Positions 48,970-56,974 of a DNA stretch of 64,000 nt are shown here, in pieces. The notes beneath the pieces were generated by a model. The model was not told where the DNA came from. It made no database searches and saw only the letters and a list, made by a program, of their open reading frames with translations. Source of the DNA: Amycolatopsis echigonensis (lineage in GTDB: Bacteria; Actinomycetota; Actinomycetes; Mycobacteriales; Pseudonocardiaceae); NCBI RefSeq assembly GCF_014174495.1, contig NZ_JACJHR010000036.1, forward strand, positions 20,668-84,667, read 5' to 3'. The position numbers and the translations under genes were made by a program. Every line of letters starts with the position of its first letter. Position 1 is the first letter of the stretch.

Positions 48970-49815
48970 TCAGGGTTTCCGCGCGACCCCGACCGCCACG
49001 ATCCGCTGGGCCACCGTCGGCTCGCCCAGCAGCGGGCCGTCCGGCCACCATTCGACCACCGGCACGATTTCCGCCGGCTTGTTCGGTCCGCTCGGGATCA
49101 GCTCCAGGTCGTGGAACAGTTCCTTGATCTCGGCGCGGGTGCGGGACGAGACGTCCTTCATCGAGCCGTTGTGGACCGTTTCGATGATGCCCTGCACCAC
49201 TTCGTCGTCCTCGGAACCGTCGTGGGCGTCGAGCAAATGCGAGATCGCCACGTACGAACCCGACGGCAGCCGGTCGATGAATTCCTTCGTGACCTTCGCC
49301 GGAACCGAGCGATCGCCGGTCTGGTGGTGCAGGGCCAGCAGGAACAGCACCGCGATCGGCTCGTTCCAGTCGAGGTGCTCGGTGACCGTCGGGTGGTCGA
49401 GAATGCTCGGCGGATCGAAGAAATCCGCCTGGATGTATTCGGTGAATTCGTTCTCGTCGAGCAGCGCGCGCCCGTGGCTGGCCACCACCGGGTCGTAGTC
49501 GACGTACACGACCTTCGCGGTCGGATCCGCGCGCTGGACGATCTGGTGCACGTTCTCCGCGGTCGGCATGCCCGAACCGCAGTCGATGTACTGGCGGATG
49601 CCCGCGTGGTAGGCAAGGAACCGGCAGATCCGGGTCATCAGATGCCGGTTGACCCGCGCGGTTTCCGCGATGTCCGGCATCACCCGGGCGGCTTCCCGGG
49701 CGACCTGCCGGTCGATCTCGTAATTGTCTGTCCCGCCCAGCAGATAGTCGTACACGCGGGCGGCGCTCGACTCGTTCGGGTTGACCCCCGGCGGTGCGTT
49801 GACGGCGTCGGTCAC
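48970..49815 (-). CDS. DUF574-family SAM-dependent methyltransferase
   Basis: A 281-residue protein of the actinobacterial SAM-dependent methyltransferase family DUF574. The start region SSAARVYDYLLGGTDNYEIDR, the SAM pocket YIDCGSGMPTAENVH (motif I) and VVYVDYDPVV (motif II) are typical. The GTG start at 49815 follows GGGAGG at 8 nt. Many paralogues occur in each actinomycete genome and substrates are unknown. It is monocistronic, convergent with the exporter gene. Leucine-rich PVVEWWPDGPL near the end is also family-typical. Confidence 0.9.
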   Translation of the reverse strand: MTDAVNAPPGVNPNESSAARVYDYLLGGTDNYEIDRQVAREAARVMPDIAETARVNRHLMTRICRFLAYHAGIRQYIDCGSGMPTAENVHQIVQRADPTAKVVYVDYDPVVASHGRALLDENEFTEYIQADFFDPPSILDHPTVTEHLDWNEPIAVLFLLALHHQTGDRSVPAKVTKEFIDRLPSGSYVAISHLLDAHDGSEDDEVVQGIIETVHNGSMKDVSSRTRAEIKELFHDLELIPSGPNKPAEIVPVVEWWPDGPLLGEPTVAQRIVAVGVARKP

Positions 49816-49952
49816 GACGCGTACCTCCCGCGTGTCGACACGGTGATAGATGCCGCACCGAGAGTAGCGGACTTCGGGAAAGCGGCGAAACCGGTGCCAC
49901 CGGGATGCCGGATCAGCCTGTTTCAGGGCGCTGACCAGTGGCGGCTTCGCGC

Positions 49953-50504
49953 TCAGGCGGTCGCCGCGGCCCACTCGGCGCAGGACACGACTTCGAATCC
50001 CCGGCTGGGGAAGACCTTGTCCAGCAGGAAATCGTGGACGGCTTGGTCGCTGTCCGCGCATCCGTCGCGCAGCACGGTCACCTGATAGCCGCGATCCGCC
50101 GCGTCGTAGCACGTCGCGGTGACCATCGCGCTGGTCGCGACCCCGGCGATCGCGAGGCGGCGGACGCCCCGGGCGCGAAGCACCAGGTCGAGATCCGTTC
50201 CGGCGAACGCGCTGGCCCGGCGCTTCAGGACGACAACGTCCTCTTCGGCAACCGGCAGCGTCAGTTCAGTGCCCGGCGAACCTTCGTGGAAAGCGTCCCC
50301 GGCGTCGAAGAAGGAGCGGTACAGCGCGCCGTCGGGCAGGTCAGTTCCGTTGTCCCGCATGGCGAAATGCACGAATACGACGAGAGCGCCGGTTGCTCGG
50401 GCTCGCGGCAGCAGATCGGTGAGCGGCGGCACGACCTGGCGGGCGAACGGGTAGCCGTCGGTGATGCCTCGCTGGATGTCGCCGACGATCAATGCGGTGG
50501 TCAT
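49953..50504 (-). CDS. Isochorismatase-like hydrolase lacking the catalytic cysteine
   Basis: A 183-residue isochorismatase-fold protein. Asp9 (VGDIQRG) and Lys94 (VLKRRASAF) of the usual Asp-Lys-Cys triad are present. The position of the nucleophilic cysteine in the GVATSxxV motif is Met127; a cysteine five residues later (Cys132) is unlikely to replace it. True isochorismatases also lack the cysteine, whereas nicotinamidase-type amidohydrolases need it, so an amidase function is doubtful. It is expressed alone, with the start ATG at 50504 following AAAGGGGGA. Confidence 0.86.
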   Translation of the reverse strand: MTTALIVGDIQRGITDGYPFARQVVPPLTDLLPRARATGALVVFVHFAMRDNGTDLPDGALYRSFFDAGDAFHEGSPGTELTLPVAEEDVVVLKRRASAFAGTDLDLVLRARGVRRLAIAGVATSAMVTATCYDAADRGYQVTVLRDGCADSDQAVHDFLLDKVFPSRGFEVVSCAEWAAATA

Positions 50505-50551
50505 GAGAATCCCCCTTTGCGCGATAGCCGCTATTTAACCCGGAGGCACGG

Positions 50552-51313
50552 TCAGGCATCGAGGGCGAGCAGCGCGTCGAGCAGTTCTTCCGGAGTTTCG
50601 ACCTGCGGCAAATGCCCAGTGCGAGGAAGCACGGTGAACGTCGCGCCCGGGATCGCGGCGGCGTATGCCTCGCCGTACTGCGGGTCGGCGATGCGGTCGC
50701 TCTCGCCCCACAGGACGTGGGCGGGGATGTCCACCTTGCTCAGTCGCTCCGCCAGGGACGGGTCGGACATCGTCGGGCCGGTGTAGCCGACCAGTGCCAC
50801 GACGTCTGGGCTCGGACCGCTGCTGCCGGCCGGCGGCTTCGGCGCTTTCGCCGGGTCGTGGAACGAGAACTGCTGGATTTCCGCGATCGTCTTGCCTCGG
50901 ACGTCGGCCAGCGGGTGGCTGTCGACCTCGATGCCGATGCCGTCGACGAGCACCGCGCGGGTGACGCGCGGGCTGTGCAGCAGAGCGATTTCCGCGGCCA
51001 GCCAGCCGCCGAAGGAGTTGCCGACCACGGTGACGTTCGAGACGTCGAGGTGGTCGAGCATCGCGACGTACGCCTTGGCCAGTGCGGTGACGTCGGTGAG
51101 TTCGGCGGCTTTCGGGGTGCCGTTGAAGCCGGGGTGGGTGGGCAGGAGGACTCGCGAGCGGGTGCGTTCGGCCAGCAGATCGGCGAAACCGGCCATCGTC
51201 GCGACGCCGCCTCCGCCGTGCAGGAGCAGGAACGTCCGGGTGCGGTCGTGGTCTTGGACGGCGATCTCGACCGGTCCGGCGGAGGTGAACCGGAGCGTCT
51301 GGGAGGAATTCAT
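50552..51313 (-). CDS. Alpha/beta-fold hydrolase
   Basis: A 253-residue serine hydrolase. The oxyanion motif HGGGG (32-36), nucleophile elbow GNSFGG with Ser100, and the late histidine in RTGHLPQVETPEEL are present; the acid is in WGESDRIAD. It has no signal peptide. The ATG at 51313 lies in a 67-bp gap shared with a divergent MarR regulator, with a perfect palindrome at 51322-51333, so it is probably repressed by that MarR. The substrate is unknown; a lactone, ester or aromatic meta-cleavage product is typical of this group. Confidence 0.9.
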   Translation of the reverse strand: MNSSQTLRFTSAGPVEIAVQDHDRTRTFLLLHGGGGVATMAGFADLLAERTRSRVLLPTHPGFNGTPKAAELTDVTALAKAYVAMLDHLDVSNVTVVGNSFGGWLAAEIALLHSPRVTRAVLVDGIGIEVDSHPLADVRGKTIAEIQQFSFHDPAKAPKPPAGSSGPSPDVVALVGYTGPTMSDPSLAERLSKVDIPAHVLWGESDRIADPQYGEAYAAAIPGATFTVLPRTGHLPQVETPEELLDALLALDA

Positions 51314-51321
51314 AACAGGAA

Positions 51322-51346
51322 CCTTATATAAGGAACTTGAGATAAG
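51322..51346. promoter_or_regulatory. Candidate MarR operators
   Basis: CCTTATATAAGG (51322-51333) is a perfect 12-bp palindrome, and a related CTTGAGATAAG (51336-51346) follows in phase. They lie between the divergent hydrolase and MarR genes and overlap any promoter there. AT-rich dyads of this kind are typical MarR sites. Confidence 0.7.
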
Positions 51347-51380
51347 CAACCTGTTTTCGCACGGGGTAGGCTCCGCGGCC

Positions 51381-51800
51381 ATGAAGTACCGCCACGCCGA
51401 CGTCGCTCTGGCCGTCAAGCGCCTGCAGCACCGCCATCACCGCGCGCTGAGCCAGGCACTGCAGCCGCTGGGGCTTTCGCTCGTGCAGTGGGACACGTTG
51501 CGGCACTTGGACAACCATCCGGAGGCATCGCTGCACGACCTCGCCGTGCTGACCTTCCAGACCGACCAGTCCTTCGGCACGCTGGCCGCGCGGATGGTCG
51601 ACCGCGGTCTGATCGAGCGGGTCCCGGGGCCGGGCCGGGCGGTGCGGCACCGGCTCACCGAGAAGGGCGCTGAGCTGCGGAAGGCGGGACAGGAACTCGC
51701 GGACGTCGTGGTGAAGAAGTCGTTCAGCCGGCTTTCGGCGGCTCAGCTCAACGAACTGGGCGCGCTGCTGGACGCCGCGTTGGAGTCTGATCCGGCGTAA
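51381..51800 (+). CDS. MarR-family transcriptional regulator
   Basis: A 139-residue winged-helix regulator: ALQPLGLSLVQWDTLRHLD, then SLHDLAVLTFQTDQSFGTLAARMVDRGLIERV as recognition helices, and the wing with RAVRHRLTEKG (residues about 30-105). The ATG at 51381 has no strong ribosome binding site and may be near the transcription start. Divergent from an alpha/beta hydrolase gene. Its 3' end overlaps the convergent WYL-regulator gene by 58 nt, so read-through could produce antisense RNA. Confidence 0.92.
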   Translation: MKYRHADVALAVKRLQHRHHRALSQALQPLGLSLVQWDTLRHLDNHPEASLHDLAVLTFQTDQSFGTLAARMVDRGLIERVPGPGRAVRHRLTEKGAELRKAGQELADVVVKKSFSRLSAAQLNELGALLDAALESDPA

Positions 51801-52741
51801 CCGGCCAGCCGGTCGGCGAGGGCGCGCATCTGGTCGCGGAGCGCGTCCGGTCGCTCGATGACGAACGGCCGGTCGAGCGCGGCGAGCCGCGGCGGGATCC
51901 AGTCGAGGCGTTCGGCCCGGATCCGCGCGCGGATCCACGGGTCGTCCGCTTCCAGGACGGCGATGGACGGCGGGAACGCTGCGCGGATCTCCTCGGCGGT
52001 CGCGCGGATCCGCACTGACACGTCGTGCCGGTGCGGTGCTTCGGCGATGCCGGTGAGCACCTGGTGGGCGGGGTCGAAATCCGTTGGGGCGCTGAAGGTT
52101 CCGTCCTGCGGTTCGGCCCGTTCGATCCGGTCGACGCGGAACGTGCGCACCTGCCCGGCACTGGAGTCGAAGCCGGTGAGATACCAACGGCCGGAATGTG
52201 CCACGACACCGTACGGCTCGACGACGCGCTCGCTGCTGCGGCCGTGAACCGCGGTGTAGGCGAGTTTGACCGGCCGCTGATCGCGCGCTGCCTCGGCGAC
52301 CGCGAGGAGCACCTCGGCCTCGGCGGTGAGCGAGGCGCGCGCGGGAGCGGTGAAGTCGGCGACCTCCAGCAGCGCGTCGAGCCGGCGGCCGAGTGCCTCG
52401 GGCAGCACCCGGCGGACCTTCGCGACCGCGCTTTCCGCGGCCGCGACCGACGTGGTGACCAGCCCGGCGCGCCGGCCCGCGACCAGTCCGAGCAGGACCG
52501 CGAGCGCCTCCTCGTCGGTGAGCATCAACGGCGGCATCCGGTAGCCGGGCGCGAGCCGGTATCCGCCGTAGCGGCCGCGCACGGAGCGGACCGGAATGTC
52601 CAGGTCAAGCAGGTGCTCGACGTAACGGCGGACGGTGCGCTCATCGACGTCCAGCCGCCCGGCGAGTTCGGCGACGGTCCGCGTGCCGCCGCCCTGGAGG
52701 ATCTCCAGCAGCGCCAGCACGCGGGCGATCGGCCGGGTCAT
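51743..52741 (-). CDS. WYL-domain transcriptional regulator (YafY type)
   Basis: A 332-residue regulator with an N-terminal helix-turn-helix (about 5-60; TVAELAGRLDVDERTVRRYVEHL), a middle DeoR/HTH_11 region and a C-terminal WYL domain (about 145-225; VEPYGVVAHSGRWYLTGFD) plus WCX extension. It is divergent from a small VOC-family gene at 52831, which it probably controls, a very common actinobacterial pairing. The last 58 nt overlap the convergent MarR gene. The ligand is unknown; some WYL domains bind nucleic acids or nucleotides. Confidence 0.93.
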   Translation of the reverse strand: MTRPIARVLALLEILQGGGTRTVAELAGRLDVDERTVRRYVEHLLDLDIPVRSVRGRYGGYRLAPGYRMPPLMLTDEEALAVLLGLVAGRRAGLVTTSVAAAESAVAKVRRVLPEALGRRLDALLEVADFTAPARASLTAEAEVLLAVAEAARDQRPVKLAYTAVHGRSSERVVEPYGVVAHSGRWYLTGFDSSAGQVRTFRVDRIERAEPQDGTFSAPTDFDPAHQVLTGIAEAPHRHDVSVRIRATAEEIRAAFPPSIAVLEADDPWIRARIRAERLDWIPPRLAALDRPFVIERPDALRDQMRALADRLAGYAGSDSNAASSSAPSSLS

Positions 52742-52830
52742 GCCGGGAATTCTCGCAATACCGGGCGGATCCTGTCCACTATTGCTTCTAGCGTGGTCGG
52801 CAGGTAATCACCCCAGAAAGGAATGTGGCC

Positions 52831-53229
52831 GTGCAGTTGACTTCCGTCCGGATCATCACTGGTGACGTCGACCGTCTGACGTCCTTCTACGAGCAGGTGA
52901 CCGGCCTCGTGGCGAGCCGGCCCGCGAAGCAGTTCGCCGAGTTCGCCGGCGGGCCGGCGACCCTGGCGATCGGCAGCGCCGAGACGATGGCGCTGTTCAG
53001 CGCGGGTGCGGCGGTGCCGGAGTCGAACCGGACCGTCATCCTGGAGTTCCTGGTCGAGGATGTGGACCGCGAGTTCGCGCGGCTCCGCCCGCTGCTCGCG
53101 GAGATCGTGCAGGAGCCGACGACGATGCCGTGGGGCAACCGGTCGCTGCTGTTCCGCGACCCGGACGGCAATCTGGTCAACCTGTTCGCGCCGCAGACCG
53201 AGGAGGCCCGCGCCCGGCTCGCCCGGTGA
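52831..53229 (+). CDS. VOC-family (glyoxalase/bleomycin resistance-like) protein
   Basis: A 132-residue protein with a single pair of VOC beta-alpha-beta-beta-beta modules: VRIITGDVDRLTSFYEQVTGL and then WGNRSLLFRDPDGNLVNLF. I favour the GTG at 52831 (AAAGGA 8 nt upstream) over the GTG two codons before. Metal-binding residues are only partly conserved. Divergent from a WYL regulator. Could be a small dioxygenase, a thiol transferase or an antibiotic-binding protein. Confidence 0.88.
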   Translation: MQLTSVRIITGDVDRLTSFYEQVTGLVASRPAKQFAEFAGGPATLAIGSAETMALFSAGAAVPESNRTVILEFLVEDVDREFARLRPLLAEIVQEPTTMPWGNRSLLFRDPDGNLVNLFAPQTEEARARLAR

Positions 53230-53278
53230 CCGGGAAATCGCCTCGCCTGACCGGCAGGTGACCCGCCAGGATCGCCGC

Positions 53279-53800
53279 ATGACACGTGCTCTCCTGCTGG
53301 ACCGGTTCCGCTGGGTCGACGGACATGCCGATCTCTGGCCGGTTTTCCGCGACGGGGCGGCGTTCGCCGAGGTGGTGCGGGCACTGGCCGAGCCGTTCCG
53401 GGACGCGGGCGTCACCGCGGTGTGCGGGATCGAGTCGCGGGGCTTCCTGCTCGGCGGTGCCGTCGCGCTGGAACTGGGCGTGGGGTTCGCCGCGGTTCGG
53501 AAGGCCGCCGGGCTGTTCCCCGGCGAGAAGCTGACGCGCGAAACGGACCCGGACTACCGAGGTTTCCGGCACGTCCTGCGGATGCAGCGCTCGGCGCTTT
53601 CGGACGGCGACCGGGTGCTGCTGGTGGACGACTGGGTCGAGACGGGCAGTCAGGCGCTGGCCGTGCGCGACCTGGTGACCGAGGCGGGCGCGGAGCTGGT
53701 CGGCTGCGCGGTGCTGGTCGATCAGCTCGACCCGGCGGTGCGGTCGCGGCTCGGGCGGCTGCACGCGTTGCTGGCCGCGGACGACTTGCCGGAGTGCTGA
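53279..53800 (+). CDS. Type I phosphoribosyltransferase (adenine PRT-like)
   Basis: A 173-residue PRTase. The PRPP loop VLLVDDWVETGSQA (about 115-128) and the flanking GIESRGFLLGGAVALELGVGF (about 50-70) are like adenine phosphoribosyltransferase, but the start is divergent and the signature acidic pair is followed by Trp-Val-Glu. It transfers the ribosyl phosphate of PRPP to a purine-like base. It lies 49 bp after the VOC gene on the same strand, possibly co-transcribed, and converges on a GGDEF gene. Confidence 0.85.
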   Translation: MTRALLLDRFRWVDGHADLWPVFRDGAAFAEVVRALAEPFRDAGVTAVCGIESRGFLLGGAVALELGVGFAAVRKAAGLFPGEKLTRETDPDYRGFRHVLRMQRSALSDGDRVLLVDDWVETGSQALAVRDLVTEAGAELVGCAVLVDQLDPAVRSRLGRLHALLAADDLPEC

Positions 53801-53853
53801 CTCTTGGCTGGGGCCGGTCGTTTCAAGGGGTCGCCCGGCGAGCTGAATCGCGG

Positions 53854-55548
53854 CTAGGGCTGGGAAAGCAGCATCGGCGGCCGGTCGTTCTTTTCCTTGC
53901 CGCCGCGGAGAATCTGCGCCCGCCCGGCACCTGGCCAGCTGTTGACCCAGCTCGAGCCCCGGATCCCCTTGGCCTGCTTCTTCAACGGTGCCAGCAGCCG
54001 CGCGCTTTCGCGGTACGAGCCCGCCGAAGCGCCGGTCTGGACGATGCTCGCCAGGGAAAGCGTGACCGGCACGCCGTCGGCGGACCAGTCGCGTCCGAGG
54101 ACGGCGTCGGCGAGGGCCGTGATGTTCTCGACGCCGCATACGACGAGGAAATCGTCGCCGCCGACGTGGCCGACGGTGACATCGCCGAGCCTCCGGGCCT
54201 GGTCGGTCAGCGCTCGGCCGATGGCGCGGATCAGGTCGTCGCCCGCGGCGAATCCGGCGGTGTCGTTGAGCCGTTTGAAGTGGTCGATGTCCAGCCAGGC
54301 CACGACGAACGGCCGTCCGGCGCCGGCCCGGCGGGCGACGTCCTGGGCGATCGCGTCGCTGCCCGGCAGCCGGGTGAGCGGGTTGAGCGCGACCGCGGCC
54401 TCGACTTTCACCGCGGCCATCCGGCGCATCACCTCGTTCGGCCGCACCACGCCCTGGAACCGGCCGGACGCGTCCGTTACGACGAGGTCGTCGCCGCTGT
54501 GCTCGGCTCCGCCGTCGGCGATGAGCTCCAGCAGTTCGCGGGTGCCGGTGTCGATCCGGACCAGCCGCGGCGGGCTGGCCAGTTTCGCGGCGGGCTTCCC
54601 GGAGTACAGCGCGTGCCCGTACCGGCCGGTCACCGCGAGCAGGAACCGCATCCGGTCGATCGTCCACTGTGGACGCGCCTGCTGATCCAGGCCGACGATC
54701 GCCTTCGGCGCGTGCTCGGCGGACAGGATCGCGTGGACGTCGTCGCACGTCGCGTCGTCCGGCAGGGTCTTGGCCTGGCGGAGGAATTCGGGGATCCGCA
54801 GCCCGGCCGAGGGCGAGACCACCATGGTGCCTGGCTGGTCGCCGCGTTCGGCGGTCGGCAGCACCCGCTCGGGAGCGGCGGTGGCGAACAGATTCCCTTG
54901 GACCAGACGGATTCCGGCGCGCCGCGCGACGTCGAGTTCCGCGTCGTTCTCGATCCCCGTCGCGACGAGCCGCAGGTCGGTTTGCGCGGCGAACTGCACC
55001 AGCGCCTCGACGAGCGCGACGGTCGCCGCGTTCGCCGGGAGCCGCCGCAGCGTCGCGCGGTCCAGCTTGATCATCTCGATCGGCGCTTCGGCGAGCAGGT
55101 TCATCGGCAAGCCCGCGGCGCCAAGCCGGTCGAAGGCCAGCCGGAAGCCGAGGTCGCGCAGCCGGTGCAGGCCCCGCAGCAGGGTTCCCGGATTCGGGAT
55201 GGCGAGCGGTGCGGTGATTTCCAGCACGACGTCGGCGGGACGGCGGCCGGTGCGTTCCAGAGTCTGCAGCAGCGGGATGAAGCGCTCGGCGGGCGCGCCG
55301 GCGGTGCTGGAGCTCAGATTGAGATGCAGCGACACCCCGGCGGAGGTTTGCGGGACCACCGCGGCCGCGCGCACCAGGAGGTCGAGGTCGGCGTCGATCA
55401 ACTGCGCTTGATCGCCTGCCGCGTCGAGCAGGTCTTGGACCCAGCCGGCCGCGGGGTGCCCGACTGCTTCGACTGCGACAGCTGAGCCGCTGTAGAGGCT
55501 GTACAGCGGCTCGAAGGCGAAACGGACCTGGTCAGCGGGGGCGAGCAC
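53854..55548 (-). CDS. EAL-CBS-GGDEF signalling protein with degenerate EAL domain
   Basis: A 564-residue cyclic-di-GMP-type protein with the domains in reversed order. Residues about 8-235 are an EAL domain in which the motif reads EAV, FDRLG replaces the metal-binding FDDFG, and ATGIE replaces AEGVE, so phosphodiesterase activity is doubtful. A CBS-pair region follows (about 290-400; DDLVVTDASGRFQGVV). Residues about 400-520 are a GGDEF domain with the intact active-site variant GGDDF. GTG start at 55548. It probably makes c-di-GMP under control of a nucleotide-sensing CBS and a ligand-binding EAL. Convergent with the PRTase gene. Confidence 0.9.
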   Translation of the reverse strand: MLAPADQVRFAFEPLYSLYSGSAVAVEAVGHPAAGWVQDLLDAAGDQAQLIDADLDLLVRAAAVVPQTSAGVSLHLNLSSSTAGAPAERFIPLLQTLERTGRRPADVVLEITAPLAIPNPGTLLRGLHRLRDLGFRLAFDRLGAAGLPMNLLAEAPIEMIKLDRATLRRLPANAATVALVEALVQFAAQTDLRLVATGIENDAELDVARRAGIRLVQGNLFATAAPERVLPTAERGDQPGTMVVSPSAGLRIPEFLRQAKTLPDDATCDDVHAILSAEHAPKAIVGLDQQARPQWTIDRMRFLLAVTGRYGHALYSGKPAAKLASPPRLVRIDTGTRELLELIADGGAEHSGDDLVVTDASGRFQGVVRPNEVMRRMAAVKVEAAVALNPLTRLPGSDAIAQDVARRAGAGRPFVVAWLDIDHFKRLNDTAGFAAGDDLIRAIGRALTDQARRLGDVTVGHVGGDDFLVVCGVENITALADAVLGRDWSADGVPVTLSLASIVQTGASAGSYRESARLLAPLKKQAKGIRGSSWVNSWPGAGRAQILRGGKEKNDRPPMLLSQP

Positions 55549-55769
55549 ACGCAGATCCTCGCTCGGAACGCACGGATCTCCATAAAACCGTTATCTTCTG
55601 TTGACCTGCCCGGCGAGGGGCTCGAACCGGAAAACTTCTCGGGATCGTTGGCTGTGCTTGGGATTCGCGCGCGTCCGGGCCAAACCCTCGGTATGGTCCG
55701 TGATGACCATCACAAATCGGCTACGAAGCCCGTGTGACCAGGCGTGACGGCTTGACCACCGGCGATGTC

Positions 55770-56678
55770 CTACGCCAATACGCCGCTGATGTACCGAAGA
55801 TCGCCCATGCGCAGATCGTCGTCCCGCAGAGGCGGCAGACCGTTGGCGGCGAGCAGCTCCCGCACCGTGCTTCCCCGCACCGCCCAGCCGAGCCCGGTCA
55901 GGTACGGGGCCGCTTCGTTGCGCTTGCCGAAGTAGCGAAGCCTCGTCATGTCGGTGTCGAAACCCTCGCCGCGCCATTGTGCGGAGATGCGGTCGAGGCG
56001 TTCCTTCGTCTTGTCCTCATCGCCCGGACGCGGGTTGGGCCGGTTTTCGGTGGCGACCCAGCTTCCCGGCGCGCTGAGTGCGGTGATGGTGTCCAGCAAG
56101 CGATCTTGCGCTTCGGGCGGCAGATATCCGAGCAGGCCTTCGGCGCTCCACGCGGTCGGCTGCGCCGGGTCGAACCCGGCGGCGCGCAGGGCGGCGGGCC
56201 AGTCGTCACGCAGGTCGACGGCGACTGCCCGCCGCTCGGCGGTGGGCTCGGCGCCCAGTTCGGCCAGGACGCGGGCCTTGAACTCGACCACCGGCTCCTG
56301 GTCGATCTCGTACACCACGGTTCCGTCCGGCCAGGGCAGCCGGTAGGCGCGAGAGTCCAATCCGGACGCGAGGATCACGGCCTGCCTGATGCCCGCGGCG
56401 GACGCGTCGAGGAAGAACTCGTCGTAGAACTTGCCGCGGATCTTGGCCGCGTCGATCCAGATCCGGCCGACTAGGTCGTTCGACGGGGTCTCGCCGGACG
56501 CCAGTTTGGCGAGCAGGTCGACGCTGACCGCCTGGACCAGTGGTTCGGCGAAGCGGTCCGAGAAGAGGGTGTCGTCTTCTCGGGTCGCGATCGCTCGTGC
56601 TGCTGCGGCCATGGTCGCGGTCGCGCCGACGCTGGAGGCCAGGTCCCAGGTGTCTCCGTCTTGTCGGGCGGAAGTCAT
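55770..56678 (-). CDS. SAM-dependent methyltransferase (leucine carboxyl methyltransferase family)
   Basis: A 302-residue methyltransferase of the actinobacterial TIGR00027/LCMT group. Conserved segments are SSVGATATMAAAARAIATRED at the start, VILASGLDSRAYRLPWPDG (SAM motif I), VYEIDQEPVVEFK (motif II), and AEGLLGYLPPEAQDRLLD. The ATG at 56678 gives MTSARQDGDTWD, the usual first residues, although the frame is open upstream through a repeat element. Function of this group is unknown; polyketide or lipid-related substrates have been proposed for it in mycobacteria. It lies between 220 bp of featureless DNA (55549-55769) and the repeat at 56749-56842. Confidence 0.9.
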   Translation of the reverse strand: MTSARQDGDTWDLASSVGATATMAAAARAIATREDDTLFSDRFAEPLVQAVSVDLLAKLASGETPSNDLVGRIWIDAAKIRGKFYDEFFLDASAAGIRQAVILASGLDSRAYRLPWPDGTVVYEIDQEPVVEFKARVLAELGAEPTAERRAVAVDLRDDWPAALRAAGFDPAQPTAWSAEGLLGYLPPEAQDRLLDTITALSAPGSWVATENRPNPRPGDEDKTKERLDRISAQWRGEGFDTDMTRLRYFGKRNEAAPYLTGLGWAVRGSTVRELLAANGLPPLRDDDLRMGDLRYISGVLA

Positions 56679-56748
56679 TGTGCTGATTTGCCTTTCGCCG
56701 GGGGGCGTGGTTTCTGCTCGTCGCCCTGGCGGGCGACATTGCAGGTGG

Positions 56749-56842
56749 GTGGTTGCGTGGGGCACCCCGAAGCTGATTGTGCTGACGGTTCGGGGGTGCT
56801 TGTCAAGGCGGGAAAGATGCCTTGACAAGCACCCCCGAACCG
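56749..56842. repeat. Dispersed palindromic repeat, family 2, with a perfect 24-bp hairpin
   Basis: It begins GTGGTTGCGTGGGGCACCCC and CGAAGCTGA, shared with 62817-62866. It continues into arms 56786-56809 and 56819-56842, which are perfectly complementary over 24 bp around a 9-nt loop (outer end CGGTTCGGGGGTGC). It lies upstream of the methyltransferase gene and is followed (56843-56974) by strand-asymmetric G/T-rich DNA. Confidence 0.85.
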
Positions 56843-56974
56843 CAGAGGAGGCTTCGTATCGGGGTGCGGGGGAGGGTGTGGGTGCCTCGGTTGTTGGGTG
56901 CGCTGGTTGCGGTTGGGGGTGGGTGCCTGGTGGGTTGGGTGCGGCGGTGCGGTTGGGTGGTGGGGTGGCGCGGG
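56843..56974. other. G/T-rich, C-poor spacer with G-quadruplex potential
   Basis: The plus strand consists almost entirely of G and T with many GGG runs separated by one to three bases (for example GGTTGGGGGTGGGTGCC). The same kind of sequence follows the second copy of the repeat at 62866-62950. No gene can be supported here. Confidence 0.6.

Noticed and set aside
55600..55640. A GGTTCGAGCC word on the minus strand that looked like a tRNA T-loop
   Set aside because: The flanking bases cannot form the 5-bp T-stem, and no acceptor or anticodon stem is present.
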